36,980 nt of DNA from Desulfurellaceae bacterium (GTDB lineage: Bacteria; Campylobacterota_A; Desulfurellia; JAGGSF01). Positions 17,741 to 26,841 of this stretch are shown in pieces. The number at the start of each line of letters is the position of its first letter. The stretch's first letter is position 1. The DNA lies in assembly GCA_023128455.1 (NCBI GenBank), contig JAGMDW010000185.1, forward strand, positions 1-36,980, given 5' to 3'. The notes below the pieces were generated by a model. The model saw nothing but the letters and a program-made list of their open reading frames with translations, was not told the origin of the DNA and did no database searches. A program made the position numbers and the translations under genes.

Positions 17741-19993
17741 TTAAAATACCATTCCCATTGTAAAGTGCCATACTGAGCCCTTCTCATCTCCTTCGGGAGA
17801 AAGGTTCTTGCCCCATTCTATCCTCATCGGTCCTAAAGGAGAAATCCATCTCAAACCCAATCCCGCTCCCTTTCTTAAATCTGATAGACTTTCTGTCATT
17901 CTCCAACAATTACCCATATCGTAGAAAGCCACGCCATAAAAATTCAACTCAGTCAATATGGGAAAGATCAACTCAAAATTAAATACAATCTCCTTCTCGC
18001 CGCCGATACAATTTCCTTCATCATCCTTGGGAGAAATCTTCCCCTCGCTAAAACCTCTCACACTATCTATACCTCCCAAGAAGAACCTATTCTGAATAGG
18101 AACATGCTTTCCTGAAATGCCCGTTGCATATCCCGCTTCTCCCCTTACATGAGCTATAAGAGATGACGCAAGTAGCTTATAATAAATAGAGTGAGAAACT
18201 ACTGTCTTTGCATATCTCTCTGTTCCGCCCAGTCCTGCAACACGCACAGAAACATTTGAGAGAGCACCACTGGTGGGAAAAACACTACTATCTAATGTAT
18301 CTCTTTCTATAAATGGAGTAACATAGCTTTCAATATGTCTTCCCTCCTGATCCTTAAGATACTTGCTGGGGTTTAACTCTGTTATATCTATCTTTTCAAA
18401 GGAAAGACCATAGGTAGAACCTATTTTCAATGTATTATCAAAAAACCTATGAGCAAGCGTTACCTTACCTCCATAAGCATTCTCATCATAACTTGTATAG
18501 TCATACTTTGAATTGTATAGTGTTCCAGAAAGAGAGATGGGTTTATTGAATAGCCAGGGCTGAGTTACTGTAAGATCAAACAATGTGGTACGAGAACCTA
18601 TGTTCCCGCTAAACGAAGTATACAATCCTGCTCCCAAAAAATTTCTTTCCATCACACTGCCCATTACGCTGAATTTATCAAATGTACCATAACCCACTCC
18701 AGCATTAAAGGACCCGGTGTGTTTTTCCTTCACTGCTACCCGTACATTGAGCTTATCTTTTTCATCCACCCGTTTCGTAGTAATTGTCACTTCTTTAAAA
18801 TAATCCGTCTTATATAGTCCTCTTCTACTATCTCTCAAATACTTGGAGTTGTAGAGATCTCTCTCTTTTAATTTCAGCACCCTTCTAATTACATTATCCC
18901 TTGTCTTCTCATTACCTACAATTTCTATCCTATCTACATAAATCTTATGTCTCTTATCTATAACAAGAGCAACATCAATCGTTGCATCTTCTTTATCCAA
19001 ATGAACAATGGGTTTTACATCACAAAATGCATATCCTTTCTGTCCATAAAGATCGGTTATCTTCATTATATCCTGTCTAAAAGCGACACCATTAAACAAC
19101 TTTCCTTCCTTAGACTTCATTTGTTTCTTAAGAAACTTAATACTATAAGGTTTCTCGCCTTTAAACTCTATATTTTTTAGAGTATATCTTTGTCCCTCCT
19201 CTAATGATATATCCATGTTTATGCAGGAACGAGAAACATCAACCGTTATTATAGGATCCTTTACGCTCACTTCCGCGTAACCCTTCTTTAGATAAACATC
19301 CCTCACTGTTTCTTTATCCATCAAAACAGCATCTTCATTAAACCTGCCGGTATAAAACCAGGGTAAAAATGTAAGAATATATGGACCGTGTTTTTTGTGG
19401 GTTATCATTGCCTTTTCAATAACACTATTTTTTATATGTTCATTACCAATTATATTTATATTTTTTACTACTACTTTCTTACTCTCATGAATGGTGTATT
19501 CAATATCCACCCTATTTTCCAGAACAGATTTAACAGAACAGAAGATTTCAGTGAGATATCTACCTTTTTTTGTATATAATGCTTTCATCTTTTCTATACT
19601 CTCTGTTATCAAATCTGGAGTGAGTATTCGATAAGCTTTGGTCTCGCAATTTTTGAGCAACTCTTTATCTTTAAACCTTTTATTTCCAACAAAGGTAATA
19701 AATCTTATAGACGGCTTCTCCTTCAGTATAAAGGTAACACTCTTCCCACCTTTTACATCTTCAACATCTGCTTTTACTTTATTATAAAAACCTAAACTAT
19801 ATATGCAACGAATATCGCTATCAACTTTCTCTATGCTATATTTTCCCCCTACCTTCGTTTTTATAACATCCATTACGCTAAGTTTATCCGTTCTCACCAA
19901 CCCCCTAATGTCTACTTTCACTACATCTTGAGCAAACACAGAAACAGAAAACAATGAAAAAACAAAAACAAAAAACAACAATTTAAGTTTCAT
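17741..19993 (-). CDS. bamA: Outer membrane protein assembly factor BamA
   Basis: BamA inserts beta-barrel proteins into the outer membrane. I place the start at 19993, where MKLKLLFFVF begins a normal signal peptide ending near AQD. A GGGAG Shine-Dalgarno sequence lies about 8 bases upstream. A start 36 bases earlier would put an odd extension before the signal. Several POTRA repeats follow (about 22-400), then the barrel with the VRGF motif of loop 6. The protein ends in Phe (WHFTMGMVF), the classic barrel signal. The start overlaps the end of lolD by 11 bases. Confidence 0.96.
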   Translation of the reverse strand: MKLKLLFFVFVFSLFSVSVFAQDVVKVDIRGLVRTDKLSVMDVIKTKVGGKYSIEKVDSDIRCIYSLGFYNKVKADVEDVKGGKSVTFILKEKPSIRFITFVGNKRFKDKELLKNCETKAYRILTPDLITESIEKMKALYTKKGRYLTEIFCSVKSVLENRVDIEYTIHESKKVVVKNINIIGNEHIKNSVIEKAMITHKKHGPYILTFLPWFYTGRFNEDAVLMDKETVRDVYLKKGYAEVSVKDPIITVDVSRSCINMDISLEEGQRYTLKNIEFKGEKPYSIKFLKKQMKSKEGKLFNGVAFRQDIMKITDLYGQKGYAFCDVKPIVHLDKEDATIDVALVIDKRHKIYVDRIEIVGNEKTRDNVIRRVLKLKERDLYNSKYLRDSRRGLYKTDYFKEVTITTKRVDEKDKLNVRVAVKEKHTGSFNAGVGYGTFDKFSVMGSVMERNFLGAGLYTSFSGNIGSRTTLFDLTVTQPWLFNKPISLSGTLYNSKYDYTSYDENAYGGKVTLAHRFFDNTLKIGSTYGLSFEKIDITELNPSKYLKDQEGRHIESYVTPFIERDTLDSSVFPTSGALSNVSVRVAGLGGTERYAKTVVSHSIYYKLLASSLIAHVRGEAGYATGISGKHVPIQNRFFLGGIDSVRGFSEGKISPKDDEGNCIGGEKEIVFNFELIFPILTELNFYGVAFYDMGNCWRMTESLSDLRKGAGLGLRWISPLGPMRIEWGKNLSPEGDEKGSVWHFTMGMVF

Positions 19994-20660
19994 ACAATTT
20001 ACTCCCATGAAGGAAAAACGAGCGATCACACCTACTCAGGAATGTTCTGTCATGAGAAGCTACAATAAATGTCTGTCCATAAAACCTATTAATGTTCTTA
20101 ATTAAATCGAATATCTCTACAGCCGTTTTTTCATCTAAACTCGCCGTCGGTTCATCTGCTATAACCAACCGAGGTTTGTTTATTAAAGCTCTCGCCAAAA
20201 CAACCCTTTGTTTCTCACCCTCCGAAAGCATATAGCTTCTTCTATTAAAAAGGCTTTCTCTCAAACCCATACTCTTTAAAAGCTCCGTTGCCCGTTTCTC
20301 TTTATTTTTAAACCCTCCAATAAATGTCGGCATCAATACATTTTCTAACACACTAAACTCGGGAAGTAAAGAAGGAAACTGAAAAACAAAACCTATTTCC
20401 CTATTTCTCAGAGATGCAACCTTTTTTTCACCGAGAGAAAAAGGATTTTTCAACCCTAAAAATATGAGTTCTCCCTCATCTGGTGCATCCATTAATCCCA
20501 AAATATGGAGCAGGGTACTTTTTCCAGAACCAGAAACACCTATTATCGCTATTATCTCTCCTTCATATACCTCCAGATCCAGCTCTTTTAAAACCTCTAT
20601 TCTCTTTCCTCCACTGAAAAAGGAACGTTTTATACCACAGGCTTTAATCAAAAAATTCAC
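19983..20660 (-). CDS. lolD: Lipoprotein-releasing ABC transporter ATPase LolD
   Basis: This 225-residue ATPase powers release of lipoproteins from the inner membrane to LolA. Walker A is GVSGSGKST (about 41-49), Walker B is LVIADE followed by PTASLD, and the H-loop His is in VASHD. The signature motif reads LSEGE rather than the usual LSGGE, a single Gly to Glu change at its third position that may be worth checking. It overlaps the lolC/E stop by 4 bases, as expected for subunits of one complex. Confidence 0.92.
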   Translation of the reverse strand: MNFLIKACGIKRSFFSGGKRIEVLKELDLEVYEGEIIAIIGVSGSGKSTLLHILGLMDAPDEGELIFLGLKNPFSLGEKKVASLRNREIGFVFQFPSLLPEFSVLENVLMPTFIGGFKNKEKRATELLKSMGLRESLFNRRSYMLSEGEKQRVVLARALINKPRLVIADEPTASLDEKTAVEIFDLIKNINRFYGQTFIVASHDRTFLSRCDRSFFLHGSKLYET

Positions 20661-21820
20661 TTTAGAACCTCTATTACATTACATTTAGAGGCTTTGTGTG
20701 CCGGATAAAGCGAAACAAAAACAGAAAGAAAAAGAGTAGACAACGAAACAATAGCCACATCCATTAAATGAATATCCACGGGAAGGGTAGCGCTATAGTA
20801 TACATTAGGGGGAAGACTTATAAAATGATATTTTTTCAAGACAAAACAGATAATAAAACCTAATATATTCCCCGTTGCTACACCGCTTAGTCCCAAGATA
20901 AAGCCTTGAATAACAAACAATTTTTTAATATTAGTAGATGTTGCTCCCATAGAAACCAACACAGCAATATCTTTTACTTTACCCATTACGGACATCGTCA
21001 AACTACTTAAAATATTTAAAATGGCCACCAGAACAATCAAGGAAAGAACGATAAACATAGTCACTTTTTCCAATTTTAAGGCGAAAAAAAAATTTCTATT
21101 CATATCTATCCAACTCCGAGTATAAAGCGGATAGGAAAGTCTCGCAGACATGCTTCTTACTATATCTCTCGCTTTAAAAGGATTTTTCAGGTAAATGCCC
21201 AACCCTGTAATTACTCCACTCATATCTAAAATTTCCTGCATTTTATTAAGTGGTATAAATATCATGGATGCATCGTAGTCATACATGCCTGAATTAAAAA
21301 TGCCGTTAACTTTGCCTTCCCAAGACATAGGCACAGAACCCAAGGCTGTTTTTTTCATCAAGGGGAAAACCAATCTTACCTTATCCCCAACTCCTATGCC
21401 TAAAATGTTAGCCAATTCTTCGCCTACGATTACACCCTGCTTTTCAATGGAAAAATATCTCTTCACCGGTGCATTCTCAAAATTTATTCCTCTAATCAAT
21501 GCACCTACACTCACCCTGCCAGATGACGCAATGCACTGAGAAAGCAAAAAAGGTGAAGATTGGTACCCCATTTTTTCTATTTCCGCTACTCTTTTTTCAC
21601 TGAAAAAATGATTATAGCTCATCACTATCACATGAGGGTTGACCCCCAGTATCTTTTCCACCAGCGTAGAATTAAAACCGTTCATTACGGACAAAACTAC
21701 AATTAATGCAGCTACTCCTACCGTAATTCCTAAAACAGAAAAAAAAGAGGTAAGAGAAATAAAGCTCTTTCTCTTCTTGCCTCCCAGGTATCTCAAAGCA
21801 ATGAATTTTTCTACCAACAA
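20657..21820 (-). CDS. lolC: Lipoprotein-releasing ABC transporter permease LolC/LolE
   Basis: This is the membrane subunit that pairs with LolD. Residues 1-45 contain the typical N-terminal start (FIALRYLGGKKRKSFISLTS) and the first membrane helix. A large periplasmic domain follows (about 50-250). Three hydrophobic helices (about 260-385) form the FtsX domain. Only one permease gene is present, so a homodimer is likely, as in species with a single LolF-type protein. The start codon is TTG, preceded by AAAGG. There are 8 bases to the lon stop. Confidence 0.9.
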   Translation of the reverse strand: MLVEKFIALRYLGGKKRKSFISLTSFFSVLGITVGVAALIVVLSVMNGFNSTLVEKILGVNPHVIVMSYNHFFSEKRVAEIEKMGYQSSPFLLSQCIASSGRVSVGALIRGINFENAPVKRYFSIEKQGVIVGEELANILGIGVGDKVRLVFPLMKKTALGSVPMSWEGKVNGIFNSGMYDYDASMIFIPLNKMQEILDMSGVITGLGIYLKNPFKARDIVRSMSARLSYPLYTRSWIDMNRNFFFALKLEKVTMFIVLSLIVLVAILNILSSLTMSVMGKVKDIAVLVSMGATSTNIKKLFVIQGFILGLSGVATGNILGFIICFVLKKYHFISLPPNVYYSATLPVDIHLMDVAIVSLSTLFLSVFVSLYPAHKASKCNVIEVLK

Positions 21821-21828
21821 TCCGCCCT

Positions 21829-24177
21829 TTACTTTATAAGAACGAGATCAATTACTTGAGTCATGTCTTCCACACAGTGAAACTTCACTTTTTCAACAAT
21901 CTCTTTAGAAACCTCTCCCACATCTTTCTTATTTAGAAGAGGTACAATTATTTCTTTGATACCAGCTCGCAATGCGGCCAGTGATTTTTCTTTAATCCCT
22001 CCCACCGGCAATATCCTTCCTGTTAGGGTAAGTTCTCCAGTCATGGCAACATCATTCCGCACTGGTTTGTCGGACAAAGAGGAGATAATCGCTGCTGCTA
22101 TTGCTGCACCTCCAGACGGTCCATCTTTTGGCGTAGCACCTTCGGGAACATGAATATGCAGGTCTATCTTTTGATAAAAATCTTCCTTTAAGCCCAGACC
22201 TTTATAATGCTCGCGTGCATAAGTTACTGCAGCCTGGGCAGATTCTTTCATCACATCCCCCAGCGAACCAGTAAGTATAAGCTTTCCCGAACCTTTCACT
22301 TTCACCACTTCGATAAATAGGATACTTCCGCCCACTGGTGTCCAGGCCAACCCTGTAGCTACACCTGTATAACATTTATCCAGCTTCTCCTCTGTAAAAT
22401 ACTTAGGAGCACCTAAATACTTACCTATATTTCTCGTTGTTACACGAAATGTCTTATTCTTTGTAGCCTTTTCTGCAATATGACGGGCGATTTTCCTTAA
22501 GACAGAAGCTATCTCTTTTTCCATATTCCTCACACCCGCTTCCCTTGTATAGTCTTCAATGATCTTTTTTATACCACTATCCGTAAAGCTAATATTATAT
22601 TTCTCCAAACCGTTGTTTTTAATCTCTTTAGGCAAGATATAACGCTGAGCAATTTTCATCTTTTCCTCCACCGTATAGCCTGGAATCTTTATGACTTCCA
22701 TTCTATCCAATAGAGGGGACGGAATGGTCTCTGTAGTGTTGGCGGTGGTAATAAAAAATACCTTAGATAGATCAAAAGGTACACCCAAATAATGGTCCTC
22801 AAATTCACAATTTTGTTCAGGGTCAAGCACTTCCAATAAAGCGGATGCAGGATCTCCTCTGAAATCTGTTCCCAATTTGTCTACTTCATCTAATACAAAT
22901 ACGGGGTTCTTCGTCCCTGCCTGTTTTAACCCCTGAATTATTCTTCCCGGCAGTGCTCCTACATATGTTCTCCTGTGTCCTCTTATCTCTGCTTCATCCC
23001 GTATCCCTCCTAAAGATATTCTAGACAGCTTCCTGCCCATTGCTTGAGCGATAGACTTAGCCAAAGATGTTTTCCCAACACCAGGTGGTCCTATAAAACA
23101 CAAAATAGGACCTTTGGTCTCCTTCTTTAATTTCCTCACAGAGAGATACTCTAAAATTCTGTCCTTTGCCTCTTTTAAGTCGTAGTGGTCCTCATCCAGC
23201 ACCTTCGCTACTTCTTTTATATTCAGATAATCCTTTGTAGACTTGCTCCAGGGCACAGAAACCATCCAATCCAAATATGTTCTCGCTACTGTGGCTTCTG
23301 CACTGTCAGGGTGCATCTTTGATAATCTGGATAACTGTTTTTGCGCTTCTTTCTTGGCAAGTTTAGGCATTTTAGCTTCAGCAATCTTTCCTTTCAATTC
23401 CTCTGTTTCATCAACACCCGCCTGCTCTTCACCTAATTCTTTTTTAATCGCTTTAAGCTGTTCTCTTAAAAAATATTCTTTTTGTGTCTTTGATATTTCT
23501 CCTTTCGCTGCATCTTGAATTTTATCCCTCACTACCAAAAGCTGAATTTCCTTATCTAAAAAAGCACTCAACTTAAACAATTTATTCCTTAAAGATACAG
23601 TTTCCAAAATCTCCTGAGCAGCTTTTGTCCTCAAATGAATATTAGAAGCTACAACATCAGCAAACTTATTTGGTTCGTCGATATTATTTACAACAATAAC
23701 CAAATCAACAGGAATATTCTTGTCCAATGAAGCAAGCTTGTCCAATTGGGTCCTTATGTTTTTCACCAGTGCTTCAATTTCTAACTGCTCCTCATGACCT
23801 TTCACGCCTTCTTCTTTTATCACTTTTATGCCTACTTCCATAAAGGCTTTTCCCTTTTTAAACTCCGTAATCTTCGCTTTAGATAAACCCTGTACTAATA
23901 TCTTTGCTCTTCCATCGGGAAGTTTTATCATTCTCAAGATAAGAGATACTGATCCTACTGTATAAATATTCTCCGCCTCTGGCTCATTGTCCTCTGGCCT
24001 TTTCTGCGCAACAAGCATAAGCAATCTATCCTTAGAAAGAGCTTCGTCTATTGCCCTTATAGAAAAGTCTCTTCCCACAAAAAGTGGTATAATCATATAC
24101 GGAAATATAACTATATCTCTTAACGGAAGAACTGGAAGCACATCGGGAATATTAATTTCTTCATCTTTTAGTTCCAT
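21829..24177 (-). CDS. lon: ATP-dependent protease Lon
   Basis: This cytoplasmic AAA+ protease of 782 residues degrades misfolded and regulatory proteins. The N-terminal LON substrate domain (about 12-205) is followed by a helical linker. Walker A is GPPGVGKT (363-370) and Walker B is VFVLDE (426-431). The catalytic dyad is S688 in KDGPSGG and K731 in GGIKEKSLAA. All key residues are present. It lies 3 bases after hsp20, so a chaperone and a protease are made together in the middle of an envelope operon. Confidence 0.97.
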   Translation of the reverse strand: MELKDEEINIPDVLPVLPLRDIVIFPYMIIPLFVGRDFSIRAIDEALSKDRLLMLVAQKRPEDNEPEAENIYTVGSVSLILRMIKLPDGRAKILVQGLSKAKITEFKKGKAFMEVGIKVIKEEGVKGHEEQLEIEALVKNIRTQLDKLASLDKNIPVDLVIVVNNIDEPNKFADVVASNIHLRTKAAQEILETVSLRNKLFKLSAFLDKEIQLLVVRDKIQDAAKGEISKTQKEYFLREQLKAIKKELGEEQAGVDETEELKGKIAEAKMPKLAKKEAQKQLSRLSKMHPDSAEATVARTYLDWMVSVPWSKSTKDYLNIKEVAKVLDEDHYDLKEAKDRILEYLSVRKLKKETKGPILCFIGPPGVGKTSLAKSIAQAMGRKLSRISLGGIRDEAEIRGHRRTYVGALPGRIIQGLKQAGTKNPVFVLDEVDKLGTDFRGDPASALLEVLDPEQNCEFEDHYLGVPFDLSKVFFITTANTTETIPSPLLDRMEVIKIPGYTVEEKMKIAQRYILPKEIKNNGLEKYNISFTDSGIKKIIEDYTREAGVRNMEKEIASVLRKIARHIAEKATKNKTFRVTTRNIGKYLGAPKYFTEEKLDKCYTGVATGLAWTPVGGSILFIEVVKVKGSGKLILTGSLGDVMKESAQAAVTYAREHYKGLGLKEDFYQKIDLHIHVPEGATPKDGPSGGAAIAAAIISSLSDKPVRNDVAMTGELTLTGRILPVGGIKEKSLAALRAGIKEIIVPLLNKKDVGEVSKEIVEKVKFHCVEDMTQVIDLVLIK

Positions 24178-24180
24178 AAA

Positions 24181-24543
24181 TCATACCCTCTTCTCACAAA
24201 TCACAGTCAATACACCATTTTTATATACAGACCTTATCTTATTCCCGTCAACTGCTACTGGAAGCAATACTAACCGCTTGAATCCACCGAACACTCTTTC
24301 TACTCTCATATATTTTACACTCCTCCCTAAAACAGCTCTCTTTTTTACACCATAAACAACAATTTTATCACCTGTATATACCACATGAATATCTTTTAAC
24401 TCAATTCCCGGTATCTCTATCTCTATGTATAAATCATTGCCCTTTTCAAATACATCCGCGGGTGGCTCATCTAATTCCCACAATTCCCCATTTAAACTAT
24501 CCTTTACAATTTCCAATATCTCTTTCTTTAAAATAAGCCTCAT
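24181..24543 (-). CDS. Small heat shock protein, Hsp20/alpha-crystallin family
   Basis: This 120-residue holdase-type chaperone contains an alpha-crystallin domain (about 28-118) with the GVLTV motif near the end. The N-terminal arm is short (about 27 residues). The usual C-terminal I-x-I tail is absent: the protein stops at VICEKRV, right after the last strand. Oligomer assembly may therefore differ from classic members. The start overlaps the bamD stop by 4 bases. It probably keeps unfolded proteins soluble for Lon, the next gene. Confidence 0.88.
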   Translation of the reverse strand: MRLILKKEILEIVKDSLNGELWELDEPPADVFEKGNDLYIEIEIPGIELKDIHVVYTGDKIVVYGVKKRAVLGRSVKYMRVERVFGGFKRLVLLPVAVDGNKIRSVYKNGVLTVICEKRV

Positions 24544-25283
24544 TCTTCTATTCTATCCTTTATCTTTTCAACAAATCTACTTTGTGGATATTTTCTCTCT
24601 AATTCATTGAAAAAAAGTTGAGCATCCTCTCGTTTATTCAGGTAATAATAACTCATTGTTAAAAGATACAACATCTCATCTGTAAAGTTCAAATCTGAAA
24701 AGTGATGAGACATGAATGTAAGCCTATTCAATGCCGCATTATAATCGTGCAGTCGAAAGTAAAACTTACTGACAAATAATTCATGCCTGTAAATTTCGTC
24801 CACACACTGCATAATATAAGTATCCGCCTGGCAAGCAAACGAACTCGAAGGATGATCTCTCTTTAAACTTATAAACGCCTTTAACGCCTTTATTACAGGG
24901 GTTTGATCCCTATCATAGGAATTTCTACATCGCCAGAAAGAGGTAGCAATCTTGTATTGTGCGTATACTGCATCGGAAGAGTGAGGATAATACTTTATAA
25001 ACCGCCTGTAAGCTTCACGAGCCAGTATATGCTCACCTTTAGCAAAATAAACATCGCCTAACTTTAGATAAGCCTTCTTAGCATAAACACTACCTGGATG
25101 CTGCTCTCTCACCATACGCAAATCATGTTCCGCCGCTACATAATCGTGATTTATGTAAGATTGTATACCACTATTATACCACTCGAAAGCACCTTTCTCT
25201 GATTCCTCTGGTATCACCTTTTTATTTACTGCACAGGCAACCAAAAAAAGTGAAAGAAAAAGAACCGTTAATTTTTTTACCAA
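24540..25283 (-). CDS. bamD: Outer membrane assembly lipoprotein BamD (YfiO)
   Basis: BamD is the essential lipoprotein partner of BamA. The signal peptide ends in lipobox LVAC (about 14-17). The rest is TPR-like helices with the family pattern (FAKGEHILAREAYRRFIKYYPHS). Length 247 is normal. The start codon is TTG at 25283. A GGAGG Shine-Dalgarno sequence inside the last codons of the upstream dehydrogenase lies 6 bases before it, and no Met precedes the lipobox, so TTG is well supported. Both bamD and bamA lie in the same operon here. Confidence 0.92.
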   Translation of the reverse strand: MVKKLTVLFLSLFLVACAVNKKVIPEESEKGAFEWYNSGIQSYINHDYVAAEHDLRMVREQHPGSVYAKKAYLKLGDVYFAKGEHILAREAYRRFIKYYPHSSDAVYAQYKIATSFWRCRNSYDRDQTPVIKALKAFISLKRDHPSSSFACQADTYIMQCVDEIYRHELFVSKFYFRLHDYNAALNRLTFMSHHFSDLNFTDEMLYLLTMSYYYLNKREDAQLFFNELERKYPQSRFVEKIKDRIEE

Positions 25284-26549
25284 TTACAACCTCCAATACA
25301 CAAAATTTGCCCTTTGAACATCCCTTTTATTAAATATACCCTTTATATCAACAAACAATGGTTTATCCATCCGACAATATTGTCTTAACTCTCTTATGTC
25401 AAGGTCCATATAAGATCTATGTTTTACACATATACAAAACCCATCCAGTTCACTAAAATCATCAAAAGAACAGAGATGACGATGAAAAATATCATAAGCA
25501 TCCTCTTCGTCGGCTAATGGATCATGCAGATAAACCTCTATACCATAAGAAGAAAGTTCTTCCACCAAGCTGTAAACCTTCGTATTGCGTAAATCTGGCA
25601 CATTTTCTTTAAAGGTAAGACCAAGAATAGCCAACCGTGTACCATTAACAGGAATATTCTGTTTAATAAGCATCCTTACTATATTACTAGCAATAAAATT
25701 AGGCATAGAATCATTTGTTCTCCTTCCTGCTAAAATTACCTCTGGATGGTAGCCCATCTCTTCTGCTCTATAGGTGAGATAATAAGGGTCAACCCCTATG
25801 CAATGTCCACCCACTAAACCTGGTGAAAACTTTAAAAAATTCCATTTGGTGGCAGATGCTTCCAATACTTCCTTTGTATCCAATCCCAATCTATGAAATA
25901 TGACGGAAAGTTCATTCACCAAAGCTATATTCAGATCCCTTTGCGTATTCTCTATAACCTTTGCCGCTTCCGCCGCTTCTATAGAAGATGTTCTATGTAT
26001 ACCTGCTTTTACCACACTTTTATATAAAGAAGCTACTACATCCAATGTTTCTTCATCTTCTGCTGATACTATCTTCACTATATCCGAGAAACGGTGTTCT
26101 TTGTCGCCTGGATTTATCCTCTCCGGAGAATAAGCTATCTTAAAGTTGCTACCTTTTGAGGCTTGTTCAATTATGGGTTTGCATACAAGATTGGTTGCAC
26201 CAGGATAAACAGTAGATTCATAAACAACAATCGCTCCTTTTTTTATATTTTCTCCCACAATTCTGCTTGCATGTTTTAAAGCTTCAAGATTAGGAATATT
26301 GTGATTATCTATAGGTGTAGGAACAGCAACAACAACCACATCACATCTCTTTAAAAGGCAGGCATTGGAGCTAAAAATCACAGATGTATGTTTTAATTCT
26401 TTATTCACCTCTCCTGTCTTATCTATACCTTTTTTTAATTCCTCTATTCTCCTCTCGTCTATATCAAACCCTACACATTCAAATTTCTTTCCAAATTCTA
26501 TGGCAATAGGTAACCCTACATACCCCAAACCTACAATACCTATTACCAT
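25284..26549 (-). CDS. UDP-N-acetyl-sugar 6-dehydrogenase (WbpA/TviB-type)
   Basis: This NAD-dependent enzyme of about 421 residues oxidises a UDP-HexNAc to its uronic acid for a surface polysaccharide. The N-terminal Rossmann motif is GIVGLGYVGLP. The catalytic Cys lies in GGHCIGVDPYYL, and the C-terminal UDP-binding domain is complete. Two ATGs lie near the start. The strong AAGGAGG is only 1 base from the first (26555) but 7 bases from the second (26549), so I choose 26549. No epimerase or other surface polysaccharide genes sit beside it, so its pathway partners must lie elsewhere. Confidence 0.9.
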   Translation of the reverse strand: MVIGIVGLGYVGLPIAIEFGKKFECVGFDIDERRIEELKKGIDKTGEVNKELKHTSVIFSSNACLLKRCDVVVVAVPTPIDNHNIPNLEALKHASRIVGENIKKGAIVVYESTVYPGATNLVCKPIIEQASKGSNFKIAYSPERINPGDKEHRFSDIVKIVSAEDEETLDVVASLYKSVVKAGIHRTSSIEAAEAAKVIENTQRDLNIALVNELSVIFHRLGLDTKEVLEASATKWNFLKFSPGLVGGHCIGVDPYYLTYRAEEMGYHPEVILAGRRTNDSMPNFIASNIVRMLIKQNIPVNGTRLAILGLTFKENVPDLRNTKVYSLVEELSSYGIEVYLHDPLADEEDAYDIFHRHLCSFDDFSELDGFCICVKHRSYMDLDIRELRQYCRMDKPLFVDIKGIFNKRDVQRANFVYWRL

Positions 26550-26551
26550 TC

Positions 26552-26833
26552 TCATGCCTCCTTAAAATAGATATCCTCAACAGCTGTCTTCCCGCACAGA
26601 TGATTGATATTTTCTATTATTCTATCTTTTATAAAAGTGAGTTCCATGGCCCATGCACTAGAACTCACTCCTACCCTTAACACCTTATTTCTTATTCCTA
26701 CAACCTGAGTATTTTTATATACAATGTCACCTACTATTTCTCTCCAGTTTTCTCTAATGCGCACCTCATCACCTAACTTTCCACATCGCCAATCCTTTAA
26801 AATCTCAGATAGAACTTCACCCATCTTTTTCAT
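26552..26833 (-). CDS. dciA: DciA-like protein (DUF721)
   Basis: This 93-residue protein matches the DUF721/DciA family. The W-x2-IVGDI segment (about 30-37), the VLRVGVSSSAWAMEL stretch (about 51-65) and the closing VEDIYF are typical. DciA helps load the replicative helicase DnaB in many bacteria lacking DnaC. This short version may be just the core domain. The tRNA-Arg ends only 8 bases before the ATG, and no Shine-Dalgarno sequence is seen. A second ATG at 26824 is an alternative start. It is the first protein gene of the envelope operon. Confidence 0.78.
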   Translation of the reverse strand: MKKMGEVLSEILKDWRCGKLGDEVRIRENWREIVGDIVYKNTQVVGIRNKVLRVGVSSSAWAMELTFIKDRIIENINHLCGKTAVEDIYFKEA

Positions 26834-26841
26834 ATCTTAAA

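Noticed and set aside
19994..20029. Twelve-residue upstream extension of BamA
   Set aside because: The signal peptide and Shine-Dalgarno sequence both fit the ATG at 19993; the extension would put 12 residues before the signal peptide.
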